A stretch of DNA of 64,000 bases from FLUQ01 sp031551515 (GTDB lineage: Bacteria > Desulfobacterota > Desulfovibrionia > Desulfovibrionales > Desulfovibrionaceae): positions 1 to 64,000 of the forward strand of contig JAVBNL010000011.1 of assembly GCA_031551515.1 (NCBI GenBank). Direction: 5' to 3'. Shown here piece by piece: positions 16,361 through 24,550 of this stretch. Below the pieces are notes generated by a model, which worked only from the letters and a program-made list of their open reading frames with translations, made no database searches and was not told the DNA's origin. Within the stretch, counting starts at the first letter, position 1, and every line of letters begins with the position of its first letter. The translations under genes and the position numbers were made by a program.

Positions 16361-16366
16361 TATAAT
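16361..16366 (+). promoter_or_regulatory. Perfect -10 box upstream of the DinB-like gene
   Basis: TATAAT occurs at 16361-16366, 58 bases before the gene at 16424, in an otherwise GC-rich region. No good -35 box is seen at 17 bases, so it may need an activator. Confidence 0.35.
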
Positions 16367-16423
16367 TACTTTTTGCCTCAATCGTTACGCGCGCCGGCAT
16401 AGTCCGGCTCAAGGAGGTTCCCC

Positions 16424-16903
16424 ATGTCCAACGCCATCGTTAGTGCCCAGAAAGGCAACTTTGACTTCGCCTTTTCCCTGGCCATGCAGTTCATCGAGGT
16501 CTGTCCCGACGAAATCTGGAAAGAGAAATTCGGCGGATGGCCCGTGTGGCAGCAGCTGTACCACGGTATTTCGGTTTCCGAGTTCTTCATCGTGGACGAA
16601 GGCGCCGCAAGCGACGCCGGACCCTGCCCGGCCGGGATGACCCTTTCCGCCGTGGCCGACGCCCAGGCCCCCTCCAAAGACGCAATGAAAACCTACGTCC
16701 AAAAAATCAAAGGCGCCGTTGACGCCTGGATGGGCAAAATGAACGACGCCGCTCTGCCGCAAAAGCACGAGGGTGCTTCAAGCCGCATGAAGGGCGACTA
16801 TTCCAACGCCAACATCATGGTGCTGCTGACCGGCCACCTGTTGTATCACCTGGGCGGCTGTGACGCGGCCCTGCGCCAGCACGGCCTTAAAGGCGTATTT
16901 TAG
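16424..16903 (+). CDS. DinB-like four-helix protein
   Basis: This 159-residue soluble protein has the DinB/YfiT-type pattern: WQQLYHGISVSEFF in the early helix region and GHLLYHLGGCDAAL near the C-terminus, giving three His that could bind a metal. ATG 16424 follows CAAGGAGG. DinB-like proteins include thiol-S-transferases and proteins without known function, so no reaction is assigned. It is a single gene with its own -10 box and a long GC hairpin behind it. Confidence 0.7.
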   Translation: MSNAIVSAQKGNFDFAFSLAMQFIEVCPDEIWKEKFGGWPVWQQLYHGISVSEFFIVDEGAASDAGPCPAGMTLSAVADAQAPSKDAMKTYVQKIKGAVDAWMGKMNDAALPQKHEGASSRMKGDYSNANIMVLLTGHLLYHLGGCDAALRQHGLKGVF

Positions 16904-16914
16904 CGCGAACGCTC

Positions 16915-16957
16915 AGTAAAGGGGGGGGAGGCTACGCCTTCCCCCCCCCTTTACTTC
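16915..16957. terminator. Long GC hairpin after the DinB-like gene
   Basis: GTAAAGGGGGGGG and its complement CCCCCCCCTTTAC form a nearly perfect 17-pair stem with a TAC loop. No clear U-run follows on either strand, though the stem ends in TTTAC. It is probably a bidirectional terminator or an RNA 3'-end structure. Confidence 0.55.
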
Positions 16958-17020
16958 ACCCCCGGCGCGGCATACAACCGGCCGAAATCCACACTCTTTC
17001 CGCCCTGCGGCGAGGTTATC

Positions 17021-17929
17021 ATGCCTTTCGTCGGTGTCGGCGAACTTGCGGGCCTTGGTTCCGCCTTTGCCGGGTCCATCAGCACCCGCACCCACGCCGA
17101 GGTCGGTCACATGATCGGCCCGGTGACCATGACCATCGGCCGCGCGCCCCTGCTGGCTTTCGCCCTGCTTCTGGTTCCTCTCCTCTGGGGGGCGGAAGCG
17201 AGCCTGCCGGGCGCGTCCTTTTTGCTGATGCTCGGTTCCGGTTTTCTGGGCATCAGCCTGGGCGACCCGCTCTTTTTCATCGCCTGCGAGCGCATCGGCC
17301 CGCGCCTGACCGTGCTGGTGCAGTCGTTTTCCGCCTGCTGCACCGCCGTGCTGGGCTATTTCTTCCTGAGCGAAAGCCTCGGCCCCAGAGGCGTCGCGGG
17401 CATGCTTGTCGCAACGCTGGGCATCATCATCGTCTTGACCGACGGCGGCGTGCTGCGGCCGGGCGGCGACGCCGCCGGGGCCAGCCGCGGCTATTTCTGG
17501 GGCGGCGTGGCCTGTGTTTTCGCCTGCGCCCTGGGCACGGCCGTGAGCTACATCTTTTTGAAGCAGGCGCTCAGCTTGGGCACGCACCCGCTGTGGGCGG
17601 GCTTTCTACGCTACAGCCTGGGCGCGGCCTGTTTATGGGCGGGCGCGCTGGCGCGGGGCATTTTGCGCCCCAGCCTTGCCGCCACCTGGACCTCAAAACC
17701 GGCCGTGCGGCTGTTGTTTTTGGGCTGCCTGATAAACGCCCTGAACATCAATTTGATGCCCATCGCCGTGAAGCACACGCACACGGGCGTTGCCGCCATG
17801 CTGATCGGCCTGCAGCCGGTCTGCATCATCCTGATCATGGCGATCATCGACAGGCGGCTGCCTTCAATGCGCGGCCTTGCGGGAACCGGCGCGGCTGTGG
17901 CAGGAACTGCCCTTTTGTTCCTGCGGTAA
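17021..17929 (+). CDS. EamA/DMT-family transporter
   Basis: This 302-residue inner-membrane protein has about ten hydrophobic segments in two repeated halves, typical of drug/metabolite transporters. Features are GDPLFFIACERIGPRLTVLV in the first half and the matching stretch PIAVKHTHTGVAAMLIGLQ in the second. ATG 17021 follows GCGAGG. The substrate cannot be told. It stands alone and converges on the hydroxyacid dehydrogenase gene. Confidence 0.82.
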   Translation: MPFVGVGELAGLGSAFAGSISTRTHAEVGHMIGPVTMTIGRAPLLAFALLLVPLLWGAEASLPGASFLLMLGSGFLGISLGDPLFFIACERIGPRLTVLVQSFSACCTAVLGYFFLSESLGPRGVAGMLVATLGIIIVLTDGGVLRPGGDAAGASRGYFWGGVACVFACALGTAVSYIFLKQALSLGTHPLWAGFLRYSLGAACLWAGALARGILRPSLAATWTSKPAVRLLFLGCLINALNINLMPIAVKHTHTGVAAMLIGLQPVCIILIMAIIDRRLPSMRGLAGTGAAVAGTALLFLR

Positions 17930-17938
17930 AAACGAAAA

Positions 17939-17964
17939 GAGCCACGTCAGCGGCTCCCTCTTCT
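17939..17964 (+). terminator. Hairpin between the DMT transporter and the dehydrogenase
   Basis: GAGCC and GGCTC form a stem followed by CCTCTTC. The U-tract is weak. Confidence 0.4.
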
Positions 17965-17989
17965 CACGACATCACGGCAAAATGAACCG

Positions 17990-18982
17990 CTACCCGCGCG
18001 AGTAAATCTCCGGGTTGCGGGCGTTCGGCGAACGCTGCCCCGCCGCGATGCGCGCCACTTCATCCAGGCACGAAGCGCAGGAGCGCAGCATGGATTCTTG
18101 CGACAAGCCCCCGGCATGCGGGGTACACACCACCTGCGGCAAACGGAAAACGAGATGATCGGCGGGCATGGGCTCCGTGGGGTACACGTCCAGCCCGGCC
18201 CCGGCCAGGCGGTTTTCATGCAAGGCCGCCAGCAGCGCGTCAAAATCGAGCACGTCGCCCCTGGCCGTGTTGATGATATAGGCGCCGCGTTTCATGCGGG
18301 CCAGTTCCGCCGCGCCCAGATGATAGGCCCCGGGCCCGCCGGGCACGTGCAGGGTGAGGTAATCGGCCCTGGCCAGGGTCTCTTCCAGCGGCAGAAGGGC
18401 TATGCCCAATTCCGCGGCCAGATCGAACTTGGGGCTGCGGTTGGTGGCGACCAGCGTCATGCCGAATGCCTTGCCCAAACGCGCCACCGCCGTGCCTATA
18501 TGCCCCAGCCCCACGATACCCAGGGTTTTGCCCGCCAGTTCCGTTGCCGCGCGGGGCTTCCAGGCGCCGGCAGCCAGGTCCATATGCATGGCCGTGACCT
18601 TGTGGGCGAGATCGAGCATCAGCGAAAAAACCAGTTCCGCAACGCAGACGCTGTTGCTGCCGGGCGCATTGGTCACCAGCACGCCTTTTTCGGTGGCGGC
18701 CGGGATATCAATGTGGTCCAGCCCCACCCCGAACATGGCGACCAGCTTCAGCTTCGTCGCTTTTTCCAAAAATTCCCTGTCCACGCGGGTGGTGTCCAGC
18801 AGCAGATATTCGATGTCGGCCGCGTGCTGCAGCAGGGTTTGCTTCGCCTCTTCAGGCGTGGGCCTGCCCTTGGTCGTTTTGCCGGCGTACAGCCATTCGG
18901 CTTCCCACCCGCGCGCCTCAAGCAGGCCGCGCATGGGGCCGGGTTTGTTGAACAACGGCATGGGCGTATGAATGCGTATCAC
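17990..18982 (-). CDS. D-isomer-specific 2-hydroxyacid dehydrogenase
   Basis: This 330-residue NAD-dependent dehydrogenase has the LGIVGLGHIGTAVAR nucleotide loop, NTARGDVLD with the catalytic Arg, AGLDVYPTEP with the Glu, and CTPHAGG with the catalytic His. It is related to phosphoglycerate and glycerate/hydroxypyruvate dehydrogenases but lacks an ACT domain, so it is probably not SerA. The start is a GTG at 18982 behind AGGGGTG. The exact 2-oxoacid is unknown. Confidence 0.88.
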   Translation of the reverse strand: MIRIHTPMPLFNKPGPMRGLLEARGWEAEWLYAGKTTKGRPTPEEAKQTLLQHAADIEYLLLDTTRVDREFLEKATKLKLVAMFGVGLDHIDIPAATEKGVLVTNAPGSNSVCVAELVFSLMLDLAHKVTAMHMDLAAGAWKPRAATELAGKTLGIVGLGHIGTAVARLGKAFGMTLVATNRSPKFDLAAELGIALLPLEETLARADYLTLHVPGGPGAYHLGAAELARMKRGAYIINTARGDVLDFDALLAALHENRLAGAGLDVYPTEPMPADHLVFRLPQVVCTPHAGGLSQESMLRSCASCLDEVARIAAGQRSPNARNPEIYSRG

Positions 18983-19025
18983 GGCAACACCCCTTTCACT
19001 CTACGCGTTTTCAAAAGAGATTCGG

Positions 19026-19415
19026 CTAGCCTTTTATCACGGGAATGCGCTGCGCGCTCTTACGCGGGAAAGGCAAAAACACCGTCAGCACCCCGTCGCG
19101 CATCGAGGCCTCAATGCGCGCGGCATCCACGGCCAGGGGCAGCGCCAGGCGGGTTTCATACAACACGTCGCCGTATTCCAGCGCATGCACTTTGCCCGGC
19201 AGGCACGAAAAAGACGTGGGGCCGCGCACGAAAAGCTCGTTCTTATCCACGGTCAGTTCCAGGTCGGCATGCGCGACGCCGGGCAGGTTGCAATACACGA
19301 AAAGGCCCTCGGCGCTTTCCACCACATCCAGCAGGGGGCGCACAACGATCCTGGCGGATTCTTCCACCAGGCAGTGGGCTTCGGGCGTAATGAAGTAGGC
19401 GGTTTTGCGGGTCAC
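19026..19415 (-). CDS. Small heat shock protein (Hsp20), second of pair
   Basis: This 129-residue alpha-crystallin-domain chaperone has the strands VYCNLPGVAHADLELTV and ELFVRG, and the closing motif ASMRDGVLTVFLP. It would bind unfolding proteins. The start is a GTG overlapping the stop of the upstream hsp20 gene (GTGA), so the two are translationally coupled. The two paralogs differ greatly in sequence, as expected for subunits that may co-assemble. Confidence 0.88.
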   Translation of the reverse strand: MTRKTAYFITPEAHCLVEESARIVVRPLLDVVESAEGLFVYCNLPGVAHADLELTVDKNELFVRGPTSFSCLPGKVHALEYGDVLYETRLALPLAVDAARIEASMRDGVLTVFLPFPRKSAQRIPVIKG

Positions 19416-19837
19416 GACAGCACCCCCGCATAGTGCACGCTGATAACGCGCCGCTTTTCGCGAGCGGCTTTGGGCAGGGTCACGGTCAGCACCCCGTCGC
19501 GCAAAAGCGCGTCGATGGGTGCGTCGCCCACGGGAAAAGGCAGCCGTATCTCGCGCTGAAACGAGCCCGTGGGCCGCTCGCGCCGGTGGTGCACGCCTTT
19601 GGGCGCGGGCAAGGTCCCGCGCACGATGAGCACATTGTTTTCAAGCGTCAGCGAAAGCGCGCTGCGATCCGCGCCGGGCAAAAGCGCCCGCACCCGCATG
19701 TTCTTTGCGTCCTCGCAGATCTGCAAAGGCGGAAAATGGCCGGAATCCACGTTGGGCGTCGCAAACGCGCCTTCTTCCTCACGGCTGGCCAGGCGATCGA
19801 ACAAAGAAGGCAGGCCGTACAGCAAATGCGTGGGCAT
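19412..19837 (-). CDS. Small heat shock protein (Hsp20), first of pair
   Basis: This 141-residue alpha-crystallin-domain protein has MRVRALLPGADRSALSLTL, NNVLIVRG and ALLRDGVLTVTLP. ATG 19837 is chosen because GAAGGAGG lies just upstream; the frame is open further but that part overlaps the Trm112-like gene. It is followed by the second hsp20 with a 4-base overlap. No CIRCE element or HspR-type ACTCAAG repeat was found near it; transcription probably runs through from the rpe/Trm112-like genes. Confidence 0.88.
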   Translation of the reverse strand: MPTHLLYGLPSLFDRLASREEEGAFATPNVDSGHFPPLQICEDAKNMRVRALLPGADRSALSLTLENNVLIVRGTLPAPKGVHHRRERPTGSFQREIRLPFPVGDAPIDALLRDGVLTVTLPKAAREKRRVISVHYAGVLS

Positions 19838-19847
19838 GATGCCTCCT

Positions 19848-20060
19848 TCAGCGCCGGGCCGCGCCGCTTTTGCGCTGCCCTGTGTTCCAGTCGGGCAGGG
19901 GCACGGCTTCTTCAGCCAGCATGACCGGTATTTCGTCGCAGATGGGGTATACTTTGGCGCACGAAACGCAGAAAAGCCCCTCCTGCTCACCCATGACGGA
20001 AAGGCCGCCCCGGCAGACGGGGCAGGCGAGAATTTCAAGCAACGCGGCATCCAGGGCCAT
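19848..20060 (-). CDS. Trm112-like zinc-ribbon protein
   Basis: This 70-residue protein has LLEILACPVCRGGL and GLFCVSCAKVYPICDEIPVML, the four-Cys pattern and closing IPVML motif of the Trm112/YcaR family. Such proteins are small activators or stabilisers of methyltransferases and other enzymes; the bacterial partner is unknown. It sits 8 bases after rpe and 10 bases before the hsp20 pair, in one run of minus-strand genes. Confidence 0.85.
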   Translation of the reverse strand: MALDAALLEILACPVCRGGLSVMGEQEGLFCVSCAKVYPICDEIPVMLAEEAVPLPDWNTGQRKSGAARR

Positions 20061-20068
20061 GATCCACC

Positions 20069-20722
20069 TCAGCCCGCAAGGGCGTTTTCAAAAACTTCGC
20101 GGCGTTTGTCATACGGCGGGAAGGCAAAAAAAGCGGAACCGGAAACAAGCGCCGTAACCCCGGCATCCACCAGTGCTTTCGCATTGTCCGGGGTGACGCC
20201 GCCGTCAACCTGAATGATGGTCTTCGTGCCCTTTTGGCGGATCAGGTCCGCCATGCGGCGGATTTTGTCATAGCTGGCCGGGATGAACTCCTGCCCGCCA
20301 AAACCGGGGTTAACCGTCATAATAAGCACCATATCGGTGACGTCCAGCACATCTTCCACCGCGCTGACGGGGGTTGCGGGGTTCAGGGCGATGCCGGCCT
20401 GCATACCCAGGCGGCGTATTTCGGTCAGCGTGCGCTGCAAATGCAGGCAGGCTTCCGCGTGCACCACCAGCATGTTGGCCCCGGCGTCGGCAAAGGCCTC
20501 AATGTGGCGTTCCGGCTCGCGTATCATCAGGTGCACGTCGAAAAAAAGGCGGCTGTTCTTGCGCAACCGCTTGATGACCGGCGGGCCGAAGGTGATGTTG
20601 GGCACGAAAGAGCCGTCCATCACGTCCCAGTGCACCCAGTGCAAGCCCGCGCTTTCAAGGGCGGCAAGCTCTTCACCGAGGCGGCTGAAATCGGACGACA
20701 GCAAGGAAGGGCTGAGAATCAT
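20069..20722 (-). CDS. rpe: Ribulose-phosphate 3-epimerase
   Basis: This 217-residue TIM-barrel enzyme interconverts ribulose and xylulose 5-phosphates. It begins ILSPSLLSSDFSRLGEEL and contains the metal ligands in HWDVMDGSFVPNITFG, DVHLMI and VNPGFGGQ, then IQVDGGVTPDN. ATG 20722 behind CGGAG gives the usual N-terminus; a TTG six codons upstream is possible. It lies 18 bases after the MerR-type gene. Confidence 0.94.
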   Translation of the reverse strand: MILSPSLLSSDFSRLGEELAALESAGLHWVHWDVMDGSFVPNITFGPPVIKRLRKNSRLFFDVHLMIREPERHIEAFADAGANMLVVHAEACLHLQRTLTEIRRLGMQAGIALNPATPVSAVEDVLDVTDMVLIMTVNPGFGGQEFIPASYDKIRRMADLIRQKGTKTIIQVDGGVTPDNAKALVDAGVTALVSGSAFFAFPPYDKRREVFENALAG

Positions 20723-20740
20723 AACAAGGCTCCGGGACAA

Positions 20741-21211
20741 TCAGGGTTTGAGCAATTCGCGCAACGCGGCCAGTTCGCTCGCCACTTCGCGCATCAGCTC
20801 GGGAGAAAGGGGGTGGGGCGCGCCGGCCGCACCGGCCGCACCGGGCGCGGCAGCGTTTCCGCCGGGGATCGCGCCGGGGATCGCATGAGACGAGGCGTTG
20901 ATGGGGAAATCGCTTTCGCCGTCCCCCGCAACGATGGAAGTAATGTCGGGTTCCGCGTCCGCCGCCAGGCCGCCTTTGGCCTCTTCTTCGCGCAAAATGC
21001 GACGCGCGCCCTCGATGGTCAGGCCGCGCTCGTGCAGCAGATAGCGGATGCGGCGCAATACGGCCACATCTTTTTCGGAATAAAGGCGCTGGCCTTTTTC
21101 CGTGCGGTCAGGCGCGATCTGGGGAAATTCCATTTCCCAGAACCGCAGCACGTATGTCTTGAGGTTCAGCAGCGCGGCCGCTTCGCCGATGCGGTAGGTT
21201 TTCGCGTTCAT
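20741..21211 (-). CDS. MerR-family transcriptional regulator
   Basis: This 156-residue protein has a winged-helix MerR domain: YRIGEAAALLNLKTYVLRFW, then KGQRLYSEKDVAVLRRIRYLLHERGLTIEGARRIL. The C-terminal half is an Ala/Gly/Pro-rich linker followed by a short helix, without the Cys ligands of metal-sensing MerR proteins, closer to HspR/GlnR types. ATG 21211 begins the domain, although AAAAGG lies unusually close to it. A perfect palindrome at 21250-21271 sits just upstream and may be its own operator. It leads the rpe/Trm112-like/hsp20 run, so it could control the heat-shock genes. Confidence 0.82.
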   Translation of the reverse strand: MNAKTYRIGEAAALLNLKTYVLRFWEMEFPQIAPDRTEKGQRLYSEKDVAVLRRIRYLLHERGLTIEGARRILREEEAKGGLAADAEPDITSIVAGDGESDFPINASSHAIPGAIPGGNAAAPGAAGAAGAPHPLSPELMREVASELAALRELLKP

Positions 21212-21249
21212 GCCTTTTGCATATCCCCAGGCCGGGTTACAGACGCCAG

Positions 21250-21271
21250 TTTGTGGTACTTGTACCACAAA
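21250..21271. promoter_or_regulatory. Palindromic operator candidate upstream of the MerR-type gene
   Basis: Perfect 10-bp arms TTTGTGGTAC and GTACCACAAA surround a TT centre, 39 bases before the regulator start. A MerR-family dimer typically binds such sites between promoter boxes. The assignment is by position only. Confidence 0.5.
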
Positions 21272-21291
21272 ACCGCGCGCAAAGAAAGCGG

Positions 21292-21485
21292 GGCAGCGGC
21301 CCAATTTGGCTTGATACTTCGTCAGGCGCCCCCCCGTGCGAAGCTCATGTATGTCCCAATACACTTCGCTCCGCTCGGAATTCGCCTTGACTCGGCGCAT
21401 CCTGCGCCTCGCCCTTCGGGCGGGGTCGCTATGCTCCCCCGTCTCGCTTCGCGGTCCTCGTCTGAAGCCAAATTGGGCCGCTGCC
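21292..21485. repeat. Large inverted repeat with degenerate palindromic core
   Basis: A perfect 21-bp inverted repeat (21292-21312 and 21465-21485) encloses 152 bases. The left arm continues into GGCTTGATACTTCGTCAGG, the arm motif of the long palindromic elements. Inside, GCGAAG...GTATGTCCCAATAC...CTTCGC stands in place of the usual core. It fills most of the 325-base gap between the MerR-type gene and the glycosyltransferase. The 60 or so remaining bases near the regulator hold the operator candidate. Confidence 0.68.
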
Positions 21486-21536
21486 GGCCTTGCCTTTTGG
21501 ACGCGTTCACGGCATGCACATGCAAAAGGACGAACC

Positions 21537-22715
21537 ATGCGCTATCTCGCTCTGTGCTGCATCGTGAAAGACGAAGGCCCCTTTCTGCGCGAATGGCTTG
21601 CCTACCACGCCCACGTGGGGGTCGAGCACTTTTTTCTTTACGACAACGGCAGCAGCGTGCCCATGCGTGAAAGCCTGGGCGAATTCGCGGCAAGCGACAT
21701 GGTCACGGTGCTGAACGCGTCCGGCAAGGCCATGCAGCTGACCGCCTACAACCACTGCCTGTCTGAGTTCGGTTCCCGCTTCTTCTGGCTGGGCTTTTGC
21801 GACATCGACGAGTTCATCTGCGCCCACACGGGTGATGATATCCGCCCGCTCCTCGCGGAATACGAAGAATACGGGGCGCTTGCCCTTTCCTGGCGCATGT
21901 TCGGTTCAAACGGGCACGAAAAACGGCCCCAGGGCCTGGTCATCGACGCGTACACCCGCTATCTGGCGGAGGCGGACCCGCACATCAAAAGCATCGTGCG
22001 GCCCGCGAAAACAACCGGCTGCCGCAACGCCCACGCGTTCGGCTATGTCCGCGGCGAGGTCTGCGTCAACGAACGGCACGACGTCATCCCGGCTGGCTCG
22101 CCCTTTTGGCTGCCCTCGTACGAAAAGATCTGGCTGAACCACTATTTTTACAAATCGCGGCACGATTTCGCGGAAAAGCTGCACCGGGGCAGCAACAGCC
22201 CCGCGCAGGAAGCCGGGCCCAACTGGCACATGGGCATTTTTGACGATCACCTCACCAAGGAAACGCTGCCGGATGCGACCATCACCCGCTTTTCGCCCGC
22301 CGTGGGCGCCATGCTGGATGCGGGTCGCCTGAGCGCGCCCTGGATGCCGCAGCCGGAAGACGCCCCCCTGGATACGGCGCTGCAAACCATCGGCGCTGCG
22401 GCGCAGGACGGCGGCTTGGCCAGGGCTGAAGCGGCCCTGTGCCATGCGACGGCGCGCTGGCCGGACCTGGCGGAGTTGCACCTCATGCGCGCGTCGCTGG
22501 CCCGGGACCGGGGCGAGTTTGCCTTGGCGCGGCGCTTTTTGCGCCGCGCGGCGGCCATTGGCGAAAGCCCGGAGCTGTATCACGAGATTGCGCAGCTCTG
22601 CCGCGCGCAAGGGGATGCGGCGGGCGCGGCGGACGCCGCCCGGCTGCTGCGCTGGTGGCTGAAACGGACGCCGGGCGCGGATCCTGTCTGGGCCGAACGC
22701 CTCAAAAATCTGTAG
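21537..22715 (+). CDS. GT92/GT2-like glycosyltransferase with C-terminal helical repeats
   Basis: This 392-residue protein begins LALCCIVKDEGPFLREWLAY, then GVEHFFLYDNGS and WLGFCDIDEFI. This pattern belongs to the DUF23/GT92-like branch of GT-A glycosyltransferases, with DID as the metal-binding DxD. The last 110 or so residues look like TPR-type helical pairs (AEAALCHATARWPDLAELHL and following). ATG 21537 is behind AAAAGGACG; the frame is open upstream only because the repeat lacks stops. It probably decorates a surface glycan; acceptor unknown. Confidence 0.78.
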   Translation: MRYLALCCIVKDEGPFLREWLAYHAHVGVEHFFLYDNGSSVPMRESLGEFAASDMVTVLNASGKAMQLTAYNHCLSEFGSRFFWLGFCDIDEFICAHTGDDIRPLLAEYEEYGALALSWRMFGSNGHEKRPQGLVIDAYTRYLAEADPHIKSIVRPAKTTGCRNAHAFGYVRGEVCVNERHDVIPAGSPFWLPSYEKIWLNHYFYKSRHDFAEKLHRGSNSPAQEAGPNWHMGIFDDHLTKETLPDATITRFSPAVGAMLDAGRLSAPWMPQPEDAPLDTALQTIGAAAQDGGLARAEAALCHATARWPDLAELHLMRASLARDRGEFALARRFLRRAAAIGESPELYHEIAQLCRAQGDAAGAADAARLLRWWLKRTPGADPVWAERLKNL

Positions 22716-22759
22716 AAGAAAAACTGAACCGCCGCTGTTGACAGAGGAACGCCACCCAC

Positions 22760-22787
22760 GTAACACGAAATTATAAATTCGTGTTAC
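22760..22787. promoter_or_regulatory. 7-14-7 palindromic operator before fmdE-ABC genes
   Basis: GTAACAC (22760-22766) and GTGTTAC (22781-22787) are exact inverted repeats separated by 14 AT-rich bases, ending 13 bases before the fmdE-like ATG. Spaced palindromes of this type are common for metal-responsive repressors such as NikR; the actual regulator is not identified here. Confidence 0.6.
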
Positions 22788-22800
22788 CAAGGCGATCCTC

Positions 22801-23346
22801 ATGCATTCCCTTCCTTCCGATCTGCCCGCGCTCTGGGACAAGGCCCTGGCCTTTCACGGCCACAGCTGCCCCGGTCTGGCGCTCGGCTGCCGGGTCGCGG
22901 TTGAAGCCCTTGCCCGACTTGGCGCAAACCCCAGTCAGGACGAAGAGCTGGTTTGCGTGGCGGAGGCCGATTCCTGCTCCGTGGACGCCATTCAAGCCAT
23001 TGCCGGCTGCACTTTGGGCAAGGGCAACCTTCTGCTGCGCCTGCGCGGCAAGCACGCCTTCAGCTTTTACCTGCGCGATTCCGGGCGCGGCATCCGCATT
23101 CTTTGGACCGCGCAGGCCCGTGACATGGAACGGCCGGAACGCACGGAATATTTTCTGACCGCGCCCGCGTCCGCGCTTTTTACCGTCACGGATGCGCCGC
23201 GCCCCCTGCCCGCCAAAGCCCTGCTCAGCCCCTCTCTGCCCTGCGCCCTGTGCGGGGAGATGACCTCTGAACCGTACATCCGCATGCAGGACGGGCAGCC
23301 CCAGTGCCAAGACTGTTACGTCACCGCCTCGCGTATTCTTTCATAA
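22801..23346 (+). CDS. FmdE-family metal-binding protein
   Basis: This 181-residue protein has the FmdE core FHGHSCPGLALG, EADSCSVDAIQAIAGCTLGKGN, and a C-terminal zinc ribbon CALCG...CQDC. The family is named after a subunit linked to formylmethanofuran dehydrogenase, but in sulfate reducers it occurs apart from that enzyme. Here it heads an operon with a complete metal-complex or cobamide-type ABC importer 14 bases later, so a role in handling the imported metal or cofactor is likely. ATG 22801 lies directly behind the 7-14-7 palindrome. Confidence 0.82.
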   Translation: MHSLPSDLPALWDKALAFHGHSCPGLALGCRVAVEALARLGANPSQDEELVCVAEADSCSVDAIQAIAGCTLGKGNLLLRLRGKHAFSFYLRDSGRGIRILWTAQARDMERPERTEYFLTAPASALFTVTDAPRPLPAKALLSPSLPCALCGEMTSEPYIRMQDGQPQCQDCYVTASRILS

Positions 23347-23360
23347 CCGCAGGAGTTCTC

Positions 23361-24548
23361 ATGTTTCGCCTTTGCAGTATTTTCGCTCTCTTCGCCTGTT
23401 TGTTCGCCGCCGTTCCGGCGGGCGCGGCGCAACAGACGCGCACGGTCACCGACATGCGCGGCAAGGCCGTGGCCGTGCCCCTGAATCCCACGCGCGTCGC
23501 CACCATTGACGACGGCTTTGTGGAAGGAGTGATGACCCACCTCGGGGTGATAAACAAGGTCGTGGGCATCGGCTCCTGGAGCATGAAGCGCGACTACAAG
23601 TACCAGTTTGAGACGGCTTCCGGCGAAAAGTACGAGCACCGGGGCTGGAACACCATGAAACTGCTGCACCCCTGGCTGGATGACCTGCCTATCGTCAATT
23701 CTCCCCAGGGCAACGCGCTCAATTTCGAAACCCTGGCCAAAGCCGCTCCGGACCTGGTCATTCTGCGCGTGGGCGACTGCACCGTGGGCGCGGGCAATAA
23801 AGAGGCCATCGATAAAACCATAGGCACCATAGAAGCGTTGGGCCTGCCGCTCTTGACGCTCTATTCTCCCACCTGCTTCGGCGGCGAAGACATGAGCAGC
23901 ATGAAGCAGGAAATGGCCGTCATCGGCGAAGCCTTCGGACAAAAGGAAAAAGCTCTGGCCCTGGCCGACAAGCTGGCGGGTGTTGAAACCCTGGTCCGGG
24001 CGCGCACCAAAGATATTCCCGATGCGCAAAAACCCCGCCTGCTCTATCTGGGGTTGAACCCCACAGTGCGCAAAAACGGCGGGGCCGGGTCCGTGTGGGG
24101 CGCCGATTCGCCGGAATCGTACCTGATCGAGAAAGTGGCCAACGCGAAAAACGCCTACCCCGGCAAGGGCAAGGGCGTGCCCGTGAGCGCGGAGCAAGTT
24201 TACGCGCTCAACCCCGACGTCATCGTGCTGCCGACAGCCAACGGCTACCACCCGCCGCGAGAGCTGTACGAAGCGCCCTATTACGCGGACCTGGCGGAAC
24301 TGGCGGCCGTGAAGGCAAAACGCGTCTACGCCATGCCCTGGACGCCCATGAACTGCTCCCGCCGCCTGGAATACCCGCTGGATATGCTGATCATCGCCAA
24401 AGCCGCCTACCCCGAGCGTTTCAAAGACATCAAGGTCTATGACTACGCGCTGGGCCTGTACAAAGACCTCTACGGCGTTGACGACAAAACCGCCAAGGCC
24501 CTGGCCGCGACCCAACTGCTGGAATGGATGATTCCGGCCGGGTTTTAA
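23361..24548 (+). CDS. ABC transporter substrate-binding protein (metal-chelate/cobamide class)
   Basis: This 395-residue exported protein has a signal peptide (SIFALFACLFAAVPAGAA) and the class III binding fold: TVTDMRGKAVAVPLNPTRVA, APDLVILRVGD and LNPDVIVLPTA. ATG 23361 follows GCAGGAG. The conserved helical backbone and position before FecCD/BtuC-type genes make uptake of an iron complex, corrinoid or similar chelate likely; the ligand is not determined. It may have a role in tungsten, nickel or haem supply given the FmdE partner. Confidence 0.85.
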   Translation: MFRLCSIFALFACLFAAVPAGAAQQTRTVTDMRGKAVAVPLNPTRVATIDDGFVEGVMTHLGVINKVVGIGSWSMKRDYKYQFETASGEKYEHRGWNTMKLLHPWLDDLPIVNSPQGNALNFETLAKAAPDLVILRVGDCTVGAGNKEAIDKTIGTIEALGLPLLTLYSPTCFGGEDMSSMKQEMAVIGEAFGQKEKALALADKLAGVETLVRARTKDIPDAQKPRLLYLGLNPTVRKNGGAGSVWGADSPESYLIEKVANAKNAYPGKGKGVPVSAEQVYALNPDVIVLPTANGYHPPRELYEAPYYADLAELAAVKAKRVYAMPWTPMNCSRRLEYPLDMLIIAKAAYPERFKDIKVYDYALGLYKDLYGVDDKTAKALAATQLLEWMIPAGF

Positions 24549-24550
24549 GC

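Noticed and set aside
15550..16365. Plus-strand frame opposite azlC
   Set aside because: Antisense to a clear membrane protein; His/Gln/Gly-rich without motifs.
16913..17587. Minus-strand frame opposite the DMT transporter
   Set aside because: Shadow composition (Gln/Ala/Gly/His-rich), no start signal.
20234..21670. Plus-strand frame of 478 codons
   Set aside because: It runs antisense through rpe and the MerR-type gene and across an inverted repeat. His/Arg/Gly-rich composition is typical of a shadow frame.
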